DNA of 64,000 nt from the NCBI RefSeq assembly GCF_001921215.1, contig NZ_MSIF01000003.1, positions 517,852-581,851 of the forward strand. Reading direction: 5' to 3'. Below are positions 62,296-64,000 of this stretch, one piece after another. The position numbers were made by a program, and so were the translations under genes. Position 1 is the first letter of the stretch. Each line of letters begins with the position of its first letter. The notes beneath the pieces are model-generated. The model searched no databases and was not told the DNA's origin. It saw only the letters and a list, made by a program, of their open reading frames with translations. The DNA comes from Actinophytocola xinjiangensis. Lineage in GTDB: Bacteria > Actinomycetota > Actinomycetes > Mycobacteriales > Pseudonocardiaceae.

Positions 62296-63100
62296 GCTGC
62301 CCGCGCGCCTCGTCGAGCACCGCGTTGACGACCTGGCCGAGCACCACCAGCCGGGCGATCAGCGCGAGCCAGACCAGCATGGTGGCCGCGATCCCGAGCG
62401 TGCCGTACAGCTGGGAGGCGCGGGCGAGCGAACGCGGCAGGTAGAGCACCGCCACCAGGTTCAGCACCAGCGCGCCGACCGCCAGCAGCACCGCCCCCGG
62501 CAGGTCGCGCCGCCACCGGGGCGGCCAGTCCCCGCCCAGGAGCACCACCGCCAGCGCGACGTGCAGGACCAGCGAGGCGACGACGGTCACCGGGGCCGGC
62601 AGCGCGGTGGCCGGCGCGGTCACGTTGACCGCCACGAACACCAGCAGCACCCCGGTGTAGCGCAGGCCGCGGACGATGGTCGGCCAGAACCTCGGGTTGG
62701 GCGCGCGACCCCGGGTCCGGCCGTGCACCCGGTCCAGCGCGCGCCCCAGCGACAGGCCGGCGACCAGCAGCAGCCCCAGTCCGAGCGCGCCGGTGACGTA
62801 GCGCCCGCGCTCGGCCTGGCTGGCGACCTGGTCCAGCGCGCTGACCGTGAACGGCCCCAGCCCCCGGTCCCTGGCGACCTCGGCGATCGGGTAGCCGCCG
62901 GAGGCGGTGAACCCGAGGATCGCGGTCATCAGCAGACAGCACGGCAGCAGCCAGACGAACAACCGGAACGCCAGCGCCGCGGCCAGCAGTGAGCCGCCGG
63001 CCGCCAGGTCCCTGCGCAGCACCGCCACCACCGGGCCGACCCGCCGGTGCCGGGCCGCGGCCGCCGCCCACGACCTGACCCGCGTCGCGCCGCCGGTCAT
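62282..63100 (-). CDS. YihY/BrkB-family membrane protein
   Basis: 272 residues with six membrane helices. The segment LAAGGSLLAAALAFRLFVWLLPCCLLMTA and the later LYLPRSLARASQLYGTLGIAATMLVWL are typical of the family. The family has been linked to envelope or transport roles with no settled biochemical function. It is divergent from the last gene across an 80-base gap. Confidence 0.85.
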   Translation of the reverse strand: MTGGATRVRSWAAAAARHRRVGPVVAVLRRDLAAGGSLLAAALAFRLFVWLLPCCLLMTAILGFTASGGYPIAEVARDRGLGPFTVSALDQVASQAERGRYVTGALGLGLLLVAGLSLGRALDRVHGRTRGRAPNPRFWPTIVRGLRYTGVLLVFVAVNVTAPATALPAPVTVVASLVLHVALAVVLLGGDWPPRWRRDLPGAVLLAVGALVLNLVAVLYLPRSLARASQLYGTLGIAATMLVWLALIARLVVLGQVVNAVLDEARGQLTRD

Positions 63101-63180
63101 CCCGCCTCATCCACAGCGGATGAGGTACCGCCAGCCCGGCCGGCTGATCCTGTGTGGACGGTCGGGGTGGGAGGTCGAGG

Positions 63181-64000
63181 GTGGCTGGCGGTCACGGCAC
63201 GGGGAGGGCCCGGTCGGCCGGCGCGGTGGTGCTGGGCGTGCTGGGGTGTCTGCTGGCGCCGGTCGCGCTGGTCGCGGTGTGGCTGCACACCCAGGTCGCC
63301 GACACCGACCGGTTCGTCGAGACCATGGGCCCGCTGGCCGACGATCCGGCCGTGCGGGCGGTGCTCACCGACCGGGTCACCGACGCGGTCCTCGCCGATC
63401 TCGACGTACGCGACCTGGCCGACCGGACCGTCGACGCGCTCGCCGACCGGGGACTGCCGCCGGGCCTGGCCTCCGCCCTGCACGGGCTGGCCGGGCCGCT
63501 GGAGTCCGGGGTGCGGGACTTCGCGCACGCCAGGATCGCCGGGGTGCTCGCCGGCGACCGGTTCGCCGCCACCTGGGACGGCGTGCTGCGCGTGGCGCAC
63601 CGGCAGGCGGTCACCGTGCTCACCGGCACCGGGCCGGCCAGGGACGTGGTGCTCGATCTCGCGCCGCTGGCCGGCGCCGCCCGGCAGCGGCTGGCCGACG
63701 CCGGCCTGGAGACCACTGGCCGGCAGCCCACGATCACCGTCGCGGCCGGTGACGTCCTGGCGCGGGCGCGCACGGCGTACAGCCTGCTGGAGGCGCTGGC
63801 CGGGTGGCTGCCGTGGGTGACGCTCGGCCTGCTGGCCGGCGGGGTCGCGCTGGCACACCGCCACCGGCGGGCCGTCGTGGCGAGCGCGCTCGGTGTGGCG
63901 GCCGGCCTGGTCGTGCTGGCGGCGGGGCTGGCCGTCGGCCGCGGGGCGCTTGCCGGGTCGGTGGCGCCCGACGCCCACGACGCGCCGCCAGAGGCGGCGC
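63181..64000 (+). CDS. Membrane protein of unknown function, cut by the window edge
   Basis: At least 273 residues, open to the last base; the 3' end lies outside. GTG start with GGGAGG seven or eight bases upstream. One N-terminal helix (AGAVVLGVLGCLLAPVALVAVW) is followed by an external helical domain (TQVADTDRFVETMGPLADDPAVRAVLTDRVTDAVL). At least two more helices come near the end (LPWVTLGLLAGGVALAH, ASALGVAAGLVVLAAGLAVG). Similar unnamed membrane proteins are common in actinomycetes. Confidence 0.75.
   Translation, partial: MAGGHGTGRARSAGAVVLGVLGCLLAPVALVAVWLHTQVADTDRFVETMGPLADDPAVRAVLTDRVTDAVLADLDVRDLADRTVDALADRGLPPGLASALHGLAGPLESGVRDFAHARIAGVLAGDRFAATWDGVLRVAHRQAVTVLTGTGPARDVVLDLAPLAGAARQRLADAGLETTGRQPTITVAAGDVLARARTAYSLLEALAGWLPWVTLGLLAGGVALAHRHRRAVVASALGVAAGLVVLAAGLAVGRGALAGSVAPDAHDAPPEAA

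Overview
The window is very GC-rich with compact operons, frequent GTG starts and 4-base stop/start overlaps (ATGA, GTGA). Together with the gene content (SARP and LAL regulators, actinobacterial FurA-KatG, Spo0M-like protein, FxSxx-type peptide genes), this points to a filamentous actinomycete, most likely of the Pseudonocardiaceae. That placement is inference. I see no rRNA, tRNA, CRISPR, insertion sequence or phage gene. No gene-free stretch exceeds 300 bases; the longest are 51831-52079 and 57129-57328.
Layout. 0-2.3 kb: an intact TIR protein and KGGVGR-type ATPase pair behind an apparent leaderless promoter. 2.4-5.8 kb: a quaternary-amine (OpuC-type) ABC transporter. 5.8-9.1 kb: a MoaD-like protein, an Asp-box propeller, a secreted four-repeat protein and a SARP regulator. 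9.1-13.8 kb: katG, furA, a membrane protein and a Spo0M homologue. 13.9-19.1 kb: a complete branched-chain-type ABC transporter (livK/H/M/G/F order) whose LivH carries an extra N-terminal secreted domain. 19.1-22.8 kb: an envelope operon of two lipoproteins, a Pr6Pr-like membrane protein and a PQQ-type propeller. 22.9-30.4 kb: a six-gene complex-I/hydrogenase-4-like operon whose large subunit has lost all NiFe cysteines (an Ehr-type complex), headed by an ArsR regulator. 30.6-35.9 kb: an IclR regulator, amidohydrolase, non-canonical Nramp transporter, aminotransferase and RidA, with a 24-base perfect palindrome between the divergent transporter and aminotransferase. 35.9-39.0 kb: a deleted oleate hydratase, an HxlR regulator, a dinucleotide-dependent reductase, a split-barrel flavin protein and small proteins.
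39.0-51.8 kb is the most unusual region. A divergent RiPP locus encodes an HExxH peptide-modifying enzyme and an FxsB-type radical SAM maturase on one strand. On the other strand are a 55-residue FxSxx-family precursor ending Phe-Gln-Asp-Ala-Val, a 1222-residue FxsT-type NB-ARC/TPR protein, a protein of unknown family and a cation/proton-antiporter-like protein. FxsT begins with catalytically dead KGGVGR and TIR-like domains, so it looks like an internal decoy version of the intact TIR/KGGVGR pair at the left end. Convergent to this is a three-gene module of a large ATPase, a small ATPase and a two-pass membrane protein of no family I recognise. Together these look like an NTPase-regulated peptide signalling or conflict system.
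51.8-64.0 kb: a secreted propeller-like protein with clear promoter and terminator, a three-repeat secreted protein, a NarL-type two-component system, a DUF6223-like membrane protein, a LAL-type LuxR regulator, a Tat-exported metallo-beta-lactamase-fold enzyme with a divergent ArsR-like regulator, a YihY protein and a membrane protein cut by the window edge.
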